Origin: Agapetus fuscipes
Lineage: Eukaryota; Arthropoda; Insecta; Trichoptera; Glossosomatidae
NCBI GenBank assembly: GCA_951799405.1
Contig: OX637363.1
Span: 6,138,001-6,202,000 of the forward strand
DNA: 64,000 nt
Direction of reading: 5' to 3'
The notes beneath the pieces are model-generated. The model was not told where the DNA came from and made no database searches. It saw only the letters and a program-made list of their open reading frames with translations. The position numbers and the translations under genes are program-made. Numbering within the stretch: position 1 is the stretch's first letter; every line of letters starts with the position of its first letter. This document shows, in pieces, positions 1-11,561 of the stretch.

Positions 1-405
1 TTTCCCGCCAAACGAACCCAACCTAGTAACAATGAGTTTATGTTATTTGTATTAGGAGCGCAGAAGGCAAAAGGAGATATGGAGAAATAATTATTACTAC
101 TACTGAAATTTTCCTGCCAAAACAACCTAACCTGGTCATGGGGCTGTAGGCTATTTCTACGAGGAGCGCAAAAAACATAAGGAGATAGAGAGAATGGCCT
201 GTTATTTTTTTCCCGCCTTAGAAGAAGAAGAGCGAATATAGCCTGCTCAAAAGATTTTACGGAACTAGTATTAGATATATAAAAAGTATCAGGAGCGCAT
301 ACTGTGTAAGGGAGGTAGAAAAAATAATCTGCTCAAAATTTCTCTCTAAATATCATTACTCGCGTACTTTAGGAGAGCATGAGATAATTATAAAACTTAA
401 CCTTC
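1..405. repeat. Degenerate tandem repeat, about four ~80-130 bp units
   Basis: The motif AGGAGCGCA followed by a purine-rich AAGGAGATAGAGA-like stretch recurs at about 54, 160 and 290, with a weaker copy at about 371. The first two units also share a CCCGCC/CCTGCC and CCTAACCT-like lead. An isolated AGGAGCGCAACAGG occurs near 3070. No coding potential is seen. Confidence 0.5.
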
Positions 406-563
406 TACTTCATAAAACGTATCTCCCAAGGGTCTGTCAGATGTTGAATGCTTTTGTCCTCAAGTTCCAATACTCCTCTAAGGTAGATCTATCCGCCACT
501 CCGTACAGCCATCATGCTCTGGGTCACTGCTCCTCTGAATCCCTCATTACAACTATCTTTTCA

Positions 564-735
564 AGGAGTGGAAGTCTCATCATCAGGGTAATTCTTACCT
601 ACCGAATATCAGTAATATTTGTATAAAAACTAATCAGCTGTTCATTTGCGGCCATCTTGGATTGACAGGTCTTCATACAAATATTACCGATATTCGGTAG
701 GTAAGAACTACCGTGGTGATAAGACTTCTATCCCA
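564..735. mobile_element. MITE family M1, inverted-repeat element
   Basis: Long terminal inverted repeats face each other: AGGAGTGGAAGTCTC plus TTCTTACCTACCGAATATC at the left, and GATATTCGGTAGGTAAGAA plus GATAAGACTTC at the right. The centre reads CAGCTGTTCATTTGCGGCCA. The same element occurs at 18328-18503 and 51468-51643, and a half copy lies near 50015-50135. The short open frames here are shadows of the repeat. Confidence 0.8.
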
Positions 736-939
736 GGGGTGGAGGTCTCAACGACCATCAATAGTTCTTACCGTATATATTTGAAGATCGGACGTAATAA
801 AACATGGCGGGTATTAAAAGCTGGTCTATTTTATATGGAACGACAATCAGTTGTGCAGGCACCACCATGTTTTATTTCGTGCTATCTCCAAAAAGATACA
901 GTAAGATCTATTGACGGCCGTCGAGACTTCCACTCCTGG
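734..939. mobile_element. MITE family M2, inverted-repeat element
   Basis: It directly abuts the M1 copy. The ends are CAGGGGTGGAGGTCTC and GTCGAGACTTCCACTCCTGG, with a central AAACATGGCGG. A second copy lies at 27087-27292 inside the ninjurin gene. M1 and M2 share the terminal (CC)AGG(A/G)GTGGAAGTCTC, so they probably belong to one superfamily with different interiors. Confidence 0.75.
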
Positions 940-2189
940 CTCTGATGGTTCATTTACTGAGTAAGACCCAACCAATGTAGTCTGCTTGCTTTTATTGACT
1001 GCTCTACATTTTTGTTTTGTTTACAACAGGCAACAATTTCATGCCAGCTTTTTCCCATAATGCACATTCTTATGAACGTAATAGGTAAATAATGAAAAGA
1101 GACATAAGATATTGGCATCATACACCAAAAAAAGACATAAGATAACAACAATCTTTATTTGGCATTTCTTGTTAATTATTCTTTCTATCAAAGTTGTTGA
1201 CGGTTATCTGGAAACTGATTATAACAAGACCCCGTCTTGTGACACCCCAAATGGCTCTGATGCTGCATCCATTTCTTTTATGTTAATCAATGACAACAGG
1301 TTTCCCTTATTACAGGACATTCTCCCGGTCACAAGCTGGGAGGAGCTCTTTGACGAGAGCATTTTAAGAATCTACATTTGTTTGAAATACATCATGCTGT
1401 GTCGTGCTGTCAGTATGGGATAGAGCATTACATGAAATGTAGATCATGCCGCCTTTCCCAGCCAAAGTCATCCAGCGCATAAAGTTTTAATCTCTTAACA
1501 GAGTGGGATCGTCAATGAGACCATTCTTGTAACACATTGTGAGAACGCACCATAAGAGAAATGCTATGTAGAGATTCTAGGCTCTTGGAGATGGTTTCCT
1601 GGAGCAAATACTCATGGTGCATGAATTAAGGATAATTTCCATGTTTTCTCATGAGATATTTCAGGAACTGTTTTGGATTTGTTCCAACAAATCAATATTT
1701 GCGAATCAAAATCATTGCTAATTCTTATCGCAAAGCCCAATAATTGGAAGCATTTGCTCGTCAACTGTGTTATGTGTCTGTTAACTTCAGGTTAGTATCA
1801 CAATATTGTCTTCATGTTACAGATATCTGTTGCAGAAAAACAAATGAGTAAGAATAAATAGCATTTATTTAATTTCATTAATAAAAAGAACATTTTCACA
1901 AAGATACAATTATTGGGAAGCTTTATACAAATCCTTGTTTACTATAATAACCATTATCATTACTGGTATAATGTTGATAACATGATAAAAATCACTTAAG
2001 TACATAAAGTCTGGAAAATATATTGAGCTTTTTGTTACAATACAACCATCCACTTACTGTACATCTAAGGGGAAAACGCTTGCGTAGTTTCAACATTAGC
2101 TAATGTGACTTTAAAACGGAAAACAAATCTTTCTGCGAAACAAGACAATTTGGCACCTATGTGTCACACAGGAAAGAATGGAGGAATGA
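940..2189. other. AT-rich intergenic stretch, no gene seen
   Basis: Only short, poorly biased open frames occur. No recognisable protein, tRNA-like or inverted-repeat structure was found by eye. Confidence 0.5.
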
Positions 2190-2315
2190 CCAACTCCTGG
2201 TTAAGAATCGGAGACAATGGTTTGAAAGAAACTAAAGATTCCTCTTTCGTGCAGAAGTATGGAAGGTGCAAATTGCTATGATGATCGCCAATCTTCACTG
2301 AAGAAGCACAATAAA
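2190..2315 (+). mobile_element. RTE-like LINE 3' relic
   Basis: The stretch ending TGCTATGATGATCGCCAATC closely matches the 3' end of the LINE fragment at 10335-10740 (CTATGATGATCGCCGATC). The preceding bases align with its 'RQWF..ST...FRAAASK' coding part, but the frame is broken. Confidence 0.6.
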
Positions 2316-3894
2316 TTTTCATAGAGCTTACAGTCTGTGAATAACTGCATAAAGTTAAGTATTGTTGCTAAGGAAGTGTTGGTGAATTAAGTCATAGGGC
2401 ATTACTTTTAACATTTAAAACTCAATATAAGTTTGTTTGAATAAATTTACCTATCATGAAACAAAAATTCTTAAATTTCAATTGAATATTGTTAATAAGT
2501 TGATACAAAATGTTTTTTTCAGCCTCTGTTGGAGGTTAAAACCCTTTACCTTCTTGAATCAAGTTGGCAGTGTTAATCACAACACTACAATCACTATACA
2601 CGGAATGTACAGGTCGACAAGGATATTAGTGAATTTAGATGACAGCTAAGGAGGGCGCCATTGACTAATAACATCTGTGGACAAGAAGTTATTTTCACGA
2701 AAATAGGCATATCTGTCTCAACTTACTTACGAAAATAGTCATTAGTTAGAAAGAGAACAAAGAACTTCACAGTTGCATTTTCGTTCGTACAAAAAATTCA
2801 ACAAAACCCCAAAAAAATAATCCTGAATGTTGATACCATTGCAAAAAATGGCTGCCAATTTGACCGGAAATAGCTAAAGTTGACAGATAACACGCGTTAT
2901 AAATATTGTGATCGCCAAAATTGATGCCAGTATTTCATATTTTCAAAGAGTATATTCATATTTTAATTTTATCACTCATTTCATTATAACCATTGTGATA
3001 TTTTATCCGTTATATTTGTAATTGTTGCAGCCGTACATTCGGGGTACCACTGCAACGTTTGACACAAGAGGAGCGCAACAGGGAACAAGTATGTACCAAT
3101 TCAGTACTTTAGTTTGCGCTCCCCTATGTTATAACTCAATGGAGGGCGCTGTAACAACTTTGCGGCCTTCAAACTTCTAAAATAAATGGTATTATAATGG
3201 ATACAATAAAAATGAACCATTACAAAGTGAATGCCTCTACAATCAATACAATAAATGGTATTACTTTATTTTTCTTCAACCAAATACTTCTAAATGAGGG
3301 CCCATACAAGACTGACGTTTACTCGCTGAGAAAGTTCCAAATTCAAAAACGCTCAGACCTCATTTTAGTAATTCAGTTAAAATCACATTGGACTATCAAA
3401 AGTGACGTTTTACAAGATGTTGGCTTTAGTTTTCTTTTTGCCTCATTCATTTTTTAGCCGTGAAGGTCTGTATAAATTTCACAGAGCATAGATAATATTT
3501 TAAACTATTTATAGAATACCAAAGACCTAGGTGTATTTTACAATTACAAAACATGAGATCAATACAAAGAAAATATACAGTTTTTTTTAATAACTAAAAA
3601 ATTACAACATTGATTTCATAATACATGTAAGCAACAATAAATTACATTATATGAACCTACAAAATGGGGAACTTTTACAAAAATATTTCTAATTTTAACT
3701 GTCAATGAAATAATGGAATATTGGTACATACAGGTATGTATTAGGACAATTTTCTAACTTTTTTTTACATTTCAAATTTAATGAACAAAAACTTTACCTG
3801 CATTTGCTAATTTTTCAAAATTCAGAAACACAAACATTTTGAAGGCAGTATATTGATTAATTATTAGCAACATAAACAAATATATATATGCACT
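2316..3894. other. AT-rich intergenic stretch, no gene seen
   Basis: No gene is supported. Around 3295-3365 the sequence CATACAAGACTGACGTTT with CTCGCTGAGAAAG resembles repeat ends near 47285 and 40935, so part of it is an old MITE. Confidence 0.45.
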
Positions 3895-4165
3895 CGGCCC
3901 TTCCTTGACTTATAGGTTGGTATGAGGCTGACCACCCATACTGTAAAAATATGGTTCACTTTGCTAATGTCACCCCTGTTTCATGGAAGGTCGGCAAGAG
4001 TTGCAGGGCTTATGTTCATTTGAGATAGGGTTTTTATATTGTAGGTCCACATGCGGCATGTGTGAGTGCAAAATTATGCGTGTCTGCTTGTGGGAATGCA
4101 TTTAATATGAATCTCAAATGATACATATCCTTGCAACTTAGATTAAGATTTAGATTAGACTCGGC
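3895..4165 (+). repeat. F250 dispersed repeat
   Basis: This is a copy of the commonest repeat of the window. Landmarks in order are CCTTGACTTATAGGTTGG, GAGGCTGACCACCCATACTG, TCACCCCTGTTTCA, GTCGGCAAGAGTTGCAGGG, a CACATGCGGCATGTG palindrome-like stretch, GTCTGCTTGTGGGAATGCAT and a tail CTTGCAACTTAGATTA followed by short TAGATT repeats. The variable simple-repeat tail suggests a retroposon 3' end. Confidence 0.8.
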
Positions 4166-4260
4166 ACATATAAAATGCGTGATCGCACTCATCGAGCTAG
4201 AGGCAGGACTGAGAGTTGTAACTTCAAACAAAATTATGTGGGTAGTTTGAGAAGACACTG

Positions 4261-4420
4261 ACACCCTCCGCACACTAGACGACAGGCGACAGCGACAGTT
4301 CAATGCCTAGTCGCGGCGAAAAGCTGCGGCCGACAGTTTTAATATATTTTGTTCAAAGCTCCGCACACTTGTCGCCGAGTCGGGCCAACAAGTCGCTGTC
4401 GCCTAGGGTGCGGAGGGTGT
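4261..4420. mobile_element. GC-rich MITE with ~13 bp or longer terminal inverted repeats
   Basis: The ends are ACACCCTCCGCACACTAG and the inverse CCTAGGGTGCGGAGGGTGT, with inner GGCGACAGCGAC and GTCGCTGTCGCC also inverted. The 160 bp element is far richer in G+C than its surroundings. No clear target-site duplication was found. Confidence 0.75.
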
Positions 4421-4639
4421 AAATCTCTATGTACTGCATTTAGCATAACCGTCAACTGCATACCAAAGATATTAAGAATTTAAGAAACGAAAACGGACAG
4501 GTTTAGGGTAAGAGCACTCTTAACTAGAGAAAACATTGGGAAACCATTTTTTATTTGTTATGACTGCCGTCACATAGCAGAGGATTTTTTTATAATGCCG
4601 ATTCCAATCTAAAAAAAGCAGTTTCAAATGTAAAATTCA

Positions 4640-4900
4640 GTATCCCAAGCACAAAACTGAATTTTCAACTTGGCCGTAACATTTACCAAAAAAAGTACGT
4701 AAGCTACAACAGCGTCTTTAGTGAGCATATAAGTCTCCATATTCTTTTTTGGTAAAACGGTGTTTGATTTGAAAAGTAATGCTTCATACTTAGGGCACTT
4801 AATGATCGAATAATGATAAAAAATAAATCATACCTGATGATGACCTTCTAGGTCGAAAATGTTCGTAATTTTGTTTTAAAGATTTTAATCTTTTAAATAA
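4640..4900. repeat. Degenerate inverted repeat plus CTGATGA hairpin motif
   Basis: TTTACCAAAAAA near 4685 and TTTTTTGGTAAAA near 4745 face each other. A related pair occurs at 24300-24390. At 4834-4860 the string CTGATGA, T, GACCT, TCT, AGGTC, GAAAA forms the recurring hairpin described in the findings. Confidence 0.5.
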
Positions 4901-5044
4901 AGTCTATAGTGAAAATAAACAGTGTTTTGCTTGAAAAATTTCATCCAAAAATTATAAATTGAAACAAAATGAATTTTCAGTGTTAATACACAAACAATAC
5001 AAAATATAAAAAATAAAAATAACATAGAATGTTGAATAATCATT

Positions 5045-5160
5045 TGATATGGATGAATTGAAAGGGGTATGCAAGGATAGGATGAAGAGGAGGCAACTCT
5101 GCAGAGGCTTTGATAGCAGAGCGGCGACAGAGTTACAGTTACACGAAAAAAGTGTTTTTA
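5045..5160 (+). mobile_element. LINE 3' relic, family with KEVCKDRxKxR terminus
   Basis: The reading MDELKGVCKDRMKRRQLC matches the C-terminal ends at 45153-45599 (minus; MKEVCKERKK), 51130-51320 and 57930-58180. It is followed by a GACAGAGTTACAGTTAC run like the GATACAGTAACAGTAAC after the 51 kb copy. Only the last codons are left. Confidence 0.6.
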
Positions 5161-5169
5161 GGTTATTTT

Positions 5170-5806
5170 TGCTACATATACTATCTACCCTGCCAATTGG
5201 GAAAAACTATCCTCACTCGTTTTTGTTGGGATGCAATAATAGGCCTTAAAGCAGTTGTGCATAGAGCTGTCATTCCAAGCAAAAAGGAGTGGTTTGATTC
5301 CCCTATAACAGTAATACCTTTAAATCCATTGACATATAACAAAGTGAACTGGAAATAGATACTACATTTATTTCAACTTTCAGTAACGCAGGTCGTCCCG
5401 AGTTAGAAAGAGAACAAAAACTCCCCCAGTGTGACTACACTCTGAAAAGAGAAGCAACGATATTACTCCGCAATGTTGGCCACCCTGAAGGTTTTCTGTG
5501 TAACCTGTAATGATTTTATTAAATACAGATTTATTCATTAAAAATAATTTATTGCAGAAATACAATTTTACAACAGGAGCAGTTCTTCATTTGCACGTTG
5601 CACACCACTGTTGTTTGACAAGACTGGCTGAGAGTTATGAATCGTACAATGTTTCTTTGCTGTGTGCCAGTTTCTAGTTCACAATTTTATATGTCAATGT
5701 TTACATCCAAAAGCCATCATGAAACCCTGCTCAAAACTTCACACGCTTAATTTTACATTTTTACAAAATAAATAACAATGCATTATCATATGAAGCAAAC
5801 ATACTT
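5170..5806. other. Intergenic, no gene seen
   Basis: Several open frames of 60-80 codons overlap here. They have no recognisable domain, and I treat them as noncoding. Confidence 0.4.
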
Positions 5807-6073
5807 ATATGAGTCGTATAACTGCAAACGCCGTCATCTCCAAAATTTATGATTTTTGAGATAATGATTGAATTTGATCCTGCGCAGTGTAACAAATCAT
5901 TTGCTGTGTGCGATATAATGTAAACCTCACTTAATCCTTCGTAATTTTTATTGAAAAAGTATGATTTCGTGCAAACGCCGGCATCTCCAACTGGTGTTGT
6001 CATTTTACAAGTTTATTTTTCTCAAAATCATCGCGTAAGGAGTTGACGGCGTTTGCATTTATACGACTCATAT
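5807..6073. mobile_element. MITE with ~26-29 bp terminal inverted repeats
   Basis: The left end has ATATGAGTCGTATAACTGCA followed by AACGCCGTC. The right end has GACGGCGTTTGCATTTATAC followed by GACTCATATG. The ends are nearly exact inverse copies. TA dinucleotides flank the element, which would fit a Tc1/mariner-type origin, but this is not proven. The 80-codon frame inside is a by-product. Confidence 0.75.
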
Positions 6074-6424
6074 GTTTGTACACCATCATAGACGCTAACA
6101 GTTCCTGAAGTACCTTCTATGAGGCTGAGTGGAAATAATCCACAATTTATGCATCATGAGCCACTTCGGGAGACTGGATTCAGAAGCCTTTATACCAGGA
6201 GCAACGGATCCCTTATGGTGCGCTCCCATAAAGTCATCCAACGGCTTAATAGACAGTTCCACCCTTTTGGAGAGTTACAGGTCGCATGCGACTGATGATA
6301 ACAGCCGTGGATGACGACATGACTTATTTCATGTACCAAAAACATGACTAGAATCACATAAAACAAATATTTTGGTTTCTCATTCTTGATAATCAAGTCT
6401 AATGCCCGTTTTCACCATGATGTA

Positions 6425-6618
6425 TAATAATCTATAATCTATAATCTAAGTTGCAAGGATATATTCATTCAAAGCTCTCAGATGTATGCCCACAAACAAA
6501 CACGTGTAGTTCGCGCTTACAAATGCTGATTGTGTAGTTACAAATAAAATTCAAACCTCAAATGAACATAAGCCCCACAACTTTTGTCGACCTTCCCTGA
6601 AACAGGGGTGTATCAAAT
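6425..6618 (-). repeat. F250 dispersed repeat, truncated
   Basis: It reads on the minus strand, beginning with the tail TCTATAATCTATAATCTAAG and running to CCCTGAAACAGGGGTG. The head (CCTTGACTTATAGG end) is missing. Confidence 0.8.
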
Positions 6619-6974
6619 TATCATTAAATGTTTTTATTTGCAATGTGTATATTTTTTTATAAGCCGTAAAATATATTTTGTGTTACAAAAATTTGATTTT
6701 CACAACACTAGTTCTTTGATAAAGAAGATTTTAGCTAGGTAGGTGATTTTTAGGTTACAGTTTCAATGGTGAAATCCGTTTATGAGACTTTTAAATTTAA
6801 GTAATTTTAACTATAAGGGAGGGTATTTTTTAAACAATAAAACAAATATGGCACATCCTTACTTTTTACCATTTTGGAGTTTTTTAATCGGAAATAATGA
6901 TAATAAAGCTAATTTTGTGCTATCAAAATATATAGCTGTTCATACTAAAATAATCTTTGAATGCAGTCAGCACA

Positions 6975-7110
6975 TTTAAAATGGGGGAAAGAATGTGACC
7001 TCACTTGGCTAGGTTGCTAGGCACTTGCGATTGAATGGTTGCTAAGGATCTTAGTTCTAAAATGACCACCAGGTGCTGTCATCCGTACAAAATAAAATAA
7101 TTCACTTCCG
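6975..7110. repeat. Family D repeat fragment (GGTTGCTAAGGATCTTAG)
   Basis: GGTTGCTAAGGATCTTAGTTC belongs to a dispersed family also seen near 23745-24125, 24990, 26900, 27430, 31370, 40880 and 55230. At 23.7-24.1 kb two such ends face each other, so the family is probably a MITE. Confidence 0.5.
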
Positions 7111-7455
7111 TTTACAAAAACATCCCGTTGTTTTTAAAAATATGTTTCTTATGCTTTATGGCCTTAGTAAAAGAGTGACATTAATGAAAAAAAACGTTTT
7201 ATTAATTTTTTTATTTAAATTTTAAAGTTTTTAAAATTAATATAACTTAAAAAATTATGCCACAAAAAATATTTAAAAAAAAAATCTCATTTTTTCCTTC
7301 TAATTTTGTTGCTTTGTATATTGGATGTTTTTTTTTTCATAATTATAGAATGATATCAAGTCTAGAAAATGATGCAATTTAGTTAATGTAATGTGAACAG
7401 TTTTCGAGATAAAATGAAAAAACTGTTTTCAGGAATTAAATAAATTAATTTGTTT

Positions 7456-7697
7456 CAGTTTTGGTATGTGGCTGACCACCCATAATGTAAAAAATCATTC
7501 ACTTCGCCAATGCCACCCCTGCTTCAAGGTCGACAACAGTTGCGGGGCTTAAATTCAGATTTGGGGTTTTATGTTGTATGTAAGTCCACATGCGGTGTGT
7601 GTAAGTGCGAACTTATACGTGTCTGCTTGTGGGCATGTATTTAATATGAATCTTAAATGTAATATACCTTTTGCAACTTACATTTTTAGATTTTAGA
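7456..7697 (+). repeat. F250 dispersed repeat
   Basis: Landmarks GGTATGTGGCTGACCACCCA, GCCACCCCTGCTTCA, CACATGCGGTGTGTGTAAG and GTGTCTGCTTGTGGGCATG are in the usual order, ending in a TTTTGCAACTTA tail. Confidence 0.8.
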
Positions 7698-7732
7698 CAT
7701 CGATGATACAAGAAAGAAAAACTAAAAAACAT

Positions 7733-8172
7733 TATAAAGAATGAAAAAAAAACGGATTTTACTGACCGTGCAAAAGAGAAGAACGATTTTCTCTACGTTT
7801 CATCGAAGTCATATCCGACGTCTTCAGGAGACGTGTGTCCTCTACAAAGAGGAACCACAAACTGTTGAGTTACTGTTTGTTCGAGGCCGAAGGTTGTAGG
7901 TATTTTTATTAACCTTCGGTGATACATCCATAGTTGTCGCTATAGCTCCAGTTGTACAGAAGGACGATATTATGTCTTCTTGTGAAATCGTCCGATTAAT
8001 GAAAGGGTGGATCATTGAAGTTAGTACTGGCCTCCATTTACTGGAAAGTTTGTAGCTGTCATCTCTGTTGAAGAAGTCTCCTGAAGACGTCAGATATGAC
8101 TCCGATTAAACGTAGAGAAAATCGTTCTTCTCTTTTGCACGGTCAGTAAAATCCGTTTTTTTTCATTCTTTA
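7733..8172. mobile_element. ~440 bp palindromic element with CTGAAGA...GAAAC hairpins
   Basis: The left arm runs from AAAGAATGAAAAAAAAACGG through TTTACTGACCGTGCAAAAGA. The right arm is its near-exact inverse, ending CGTTTTTTTTCATTCTTTAA. Each arm carries the CTCCTGAAGACGTC hairpin motif. The downstream AACGACCTTAATCATAATTT is shared with a copy at 45891-46201, so a 3' tail travels with the palindrome. A Penelope-like origin is possible but unproven. Confidence 0.75.
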
Positions 8173-8599
8173 AAATGTCTAACGACCTTAATCATAATTT
8201 AAATCTTTAAAAAACATTATGTTTTTTAATTTACAACATAGAGTGTAACACAGAATAAAATGAGATTTGTGCTTTTAAGACAAAATACATACATTAACCT
8301 CTCAGCCTAGCTATACAACTATTTACAATACTTATTGATAATAAAAAAAGAACAATGCTTAACGTACACATCCATAAAATCTAAGTTTTGGCTTTTTCTG
8401 TTGTTTATTATTAAGTTTAATGATTGGGCGGAGAAGCATTTAATACTTTTACAAAAAAATTAATTTGCTTTGTTTATTTATCACAAAAAGAAACCGCTTA
8501 TGATTTTTTACAACATGAAGTTCTCTTTTAGGCTTTCACGGCTGGATACTGGATATTTCTCATCCGGGTTTTGACCAAGGTTCGTTGTTTTTTTCTTGC

Positions 8600-8865
8600 A
8601 TACACATCGCACGCTTAATAATAAAGAGAAATAACTCGAAAATTGGGAAAATGGAGATTTTGTAATAAAACGCAAAAACAATGTGAGAAGAATAGGTAGA
8701 ATGCGACAGCCGTTCAATTTGGACGAATATGACCGAGATAAAACATCGGCCCCCTTTTTCATCCCATACAAGTTGTACTGGTTGTCTGAACTTCAAACGT
8801 GATTTCCCAACATTAATGTTTTTTGAGTTATTGCTCTTTATTATTAAACGTGCGACATGTTACAA
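8600..8865. repeat. Imperfect inverted repeat
   Basis: GCACGCTTAATAATAAAGAG near 8608 is inverted as CTCTTTATTATTAAACGTGC near 8834, and AATTGGGAAAAT is partly matched by ATTTCCCAACATT. It is probably an old MITE. The overlapping short open frames on both strands are not coding. Confidence 0.55.
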
Positions 8866-8887
8866 TACTGCTTTACTCTTAGGTTAC

Positions 8888-8936
8888 TTCTCAGGAGCTC
8901 TGCTCAAATTCAGCGACAGCGCTCCTGAGAATTCGC
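8888..8936. repeat. Small hairpin
   Basis: CTCAGGAGC and GCTCCTGAG form a 9-bp stem around a ~28 nt loop. No function is evident. Confidence 0.4.
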
Positions 8937-9154
8937 TAACAGCATTGTAAGAAAACTTAAGCAAAAAGAAAAAGCAGTGGATCATAATCAAGAAAAGCAA
9001 TAAAAAAGCATGGAATTCTTCGTAAACGAGATTACAATTTGTGATTTTACGAATACATATACACTTCATTTGGCACTGATCAGAAGGGATCCTAAAATTG
9101 GAGCAATGTTCTATGAATCCAGACATGTGGAACAAGTGGCCTGCCGACACATAA

Positions 9155-9286
9155 TAATAAAATAATACTAGGATGATTTATTTGGTGAGCGCTGCTTTTG
9201 TGTGTATCACACCTCAAGAGCCCTCTGCGAGCTTGGTCGTCGCTGCAGAAAGCGACAATTCTCACAGCAAGACCCAGTTGCTGTAA
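9155..9286 (-). mobile_element. SINE A fragment with tail type A2
   Basis: On the minus strand it gives the A body (CTTACAGCAACTGGGTC-like), then AGGGCTCTTGAGGTGTGATA and GCGCTCACCAAATAAATCAT, ending in a TATTATTATT tail. It lacks the tRNA-like head and abuts a plus-strand A copy. Confidence 0.75.
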
Positions 9287-9616
9287 GGCTTAGACCGGTC
9301 CGTAGTCCGTAGTGGCAACACTTCAGACTCGTAAATGGAAGGTTGTGGATTCGGATCCCGGCGGAGCACAAAAATATACCATTTATATTTCGAATGTGCT
9401 CTTCGCTGGGTTGAAAAATTCATAAACCTTTACTAATGACCGGTCACCAAAGGTCCATCCAGCCTTACAGCAACTGGGTCTTGCTTGAGTATTGGCGCTT
9501 TGTAGCGACGACCAAGCTCGTACACCTCTGCGGCACTACAACAAGTGTCATAGACCCCTAGAGTCCTTAGAATCTAGGGAGTCTCCCGCACATGATTTCT
9601 TAAAAAAAAAAAAAAA
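9287..9616 (+). mobile_element. SINE A, full length, tail type A1
   Basis: The tRNA-like head has GACCGGTCCGTAGTCC, ACTCGTAAATGGAAGG and a B-box-like GGATTCGGATCCC. It is followed by the body (CTTACAGCAACTGGGTCTTG, TAGCGACGACCAAGCTCG) and tail A1 (ACACCTCTGCGGCACTACAA through GGGAGTCTCCCGCAC), then poly(A). The A1 tail is the same sequence as the 3' end of the LINE at 17290-17762. Confidence 0.85.
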
Positions 9617-9712
9617 GGCTGGATGGACCTTTAGTGAGCGGTTTCTGGTACACATGTTTTGAGCCTTTGATTTTTTTTACATTGACACATGATATCAACT
9701 TGGTCTTTTCAG

Positions 9713-9955
9713 CACTGATAGGTTGGTATGAGGCTGATCCGCCGTGCTGTAAAAATCGGTTCCCTTTTGCCAATGCCACCCCGATTTCAGGGAAAGGCGG
9801 TAAGAGTTGCAAGGTTTATGTGAGGTTTTGTTTATTTGTACACACACATGCACAATGTGTAGGCGCGAACCTACACGTGCCTGTCTGTGGGCATGCATTT
9901 AATATTTAAGACTTAAATATTAACATATCTTTGCAGCTTAGATTATAGATTATAG
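9713..9955 (+). repeat. F250 dispersed repeat
   Basis: It runs from ATAGGTTGGTATGAGGCTGA to CTTTGCAGCTTAGATTATAG. This subfamily variant has GCCACCCCGATTTCAGGG and GGCGCGAACCTACACGTGCC. Confidence 0.8.
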
Positions 9956-10334
9956 GGTGCCTCTACAAAAAACAAAGCTCCAATTTTAAGGTAAGTTAAC
10001 AGTAAGTATTGTGTTATTGTCGGTTTCGGAAATTTGAAATAACGGCGAATGACAATCACCTTTGGTAAATTTTGAACAAAGCCAATACTTGGAACATGTT
10101 TATTTAGTCAAGGATCAACATTACTCTCACGTCAGATACCATAGACAATGCTTAGACTAGAACAAAAACAACAAATACATTTTACATCAAATACAGGGAT
10201 ATGTCTTGATAAAAGCTAGGTTAGGTTTCGGCCGTAGCAAAAACCTGGGGTCCTATTTCAATAAATGTCAGCACTGTGGCCAAGCGGGTCAAGACTATTT
10301 TGAATAGCATGTTTGAATTAAAAACAAAGTTGGT

Positions 10335-10740
10335 TTGACCCACGTTGGGCCCCTTGACGATAATTTTACCGCTGGTTTAACAGGTCAATACCGAAAAATG
10401 CTTTGGATCTCTTGGCGTGATCGAGTCACCAATGAGGAAGTCCTCCGACGAATGCGCACTACAAAGGAGCTCCTGCCTACTATTAAGCAGAGAAAGCTAA
10501 TGTACTTTGGTCACATTATGAGAAATGAGAAGTACCGTCTCCTTCATCTTATCATTCAGGGTAAGATTGAGGGGAGAAGATCTCAGGGACGCCGAAGGAC
10601 ACCGTGGCTGAAGAACCTGCGACAGTGGTTCGGCAGAAGCACCAAGCCCCTTTTTCGAGCCGCAGCATCAAAAATCAAAATAGCTATGATGATCGCCGAT
10701 CTTTGTTAGAAGTGGCAAAAGAAGAAGAAGATGTTAAAAA
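10335..10740 (+). mobile_element. RTE-like LINE, C-terminal fragment of reverse transcriptase ORF
   Basis: A 124-codon frame contains YRKMLWISWRDRVTNEEVL, KLMYFGHIMRN and GRRRTPWLKNLRQW. This is the C-terminal tail typical of insect 'endonuclease-reverse transcriptase' LINEs (RTE-like; assignment from memory of the family style). The frame stops at 10709 and the LINE 3' end follows with GAAGAAGAAG. The endonuclease and RT core are absent, so it is a dead 5'-truncated copy. Confidence 0.75.
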
Positions 10741-11561
10741 AAGGTTGGTGAATTGAATTCCTGTTCACAAATTGATTTAAAAATGTCTTGAAGCAAGTGA
10801 GCATATAATTTTTACAAATACTTATATCCACATTTCTTGACCCGTATCGTCGAAAGCATGTGTCACTCTATTGCCCTTCTTTTCTACAAACTGTGAATGC
10901 ACGCAAGCAATACGCCTACCGTTAACATTTCTCACTTTGTTTTGTATCTGCTTCACTTGCACTCATTTACATTCAATGCATCCATCCCTGGACATTTATT
11001 CAAATAGTACCCCGGCAATATTTTCATATACATTGAAGCGTATGGGTGTTCAAAGTCTATTTATTTTTACAGGCGAGGCGACTAACCTGATTTATTCTAA
11101 TTCCACTCGAATCTTACAGTTTCATAATCTAATATCAACTAAGTCACAGCAAACAAAAGTAGTTTATTTATTTCTTGGAATAGAGAATTTGGTTTTTAGC
11201 TCAACTTTTCGGAAACAAATTATCACAAAACAAAATAATCCTTCACAACGAAAAGTAAAAATATAAATCCCTAGGATTGCAACTTAAATATAACTATCGG
11301 TCTCTTTTCAAACAATAGGAATGTTTATTCTTCTTTAAAAATATGCTGCCATTGTTTTTCCAATAAAATAGGAATGTTAATGTTAGTAAAATCTAAAATA
11401 AAATAATATAAATGAGAAGCTGCTCTAAGCCTGGTAATGTAATGATCTGCCCCTACAGTCTCCACTTATATATCGGTATATAGCAAGCGAGAAAACATGG
11501 ACGCGCATGGACATGTGATTGGGCAGTATACAAATTGTATGGAGAACATACTTAATATGTC
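10741..11561. other. Intergenic between LINE relic and TJAP1-like 3' end
   Basis: A 131-codon plus-strand frame at 10871-11266 has ordinary AT-rich composition and no recognisable domain, so I leave it uncalled. The TJAP1-like 3' untranslated region probably enters this stretch from the right, but no poly(A) site can be fixed by eye. Confidence 0.4.

Noticed and set aside
10871..11266. 131-codon plus frame
   Set aside because: It has AT-driven composition (Phe, Ile, Asn, Ser), no domain, no Kozak or promoter support, and lies in the probable 3' flank of a minus-strand gene.
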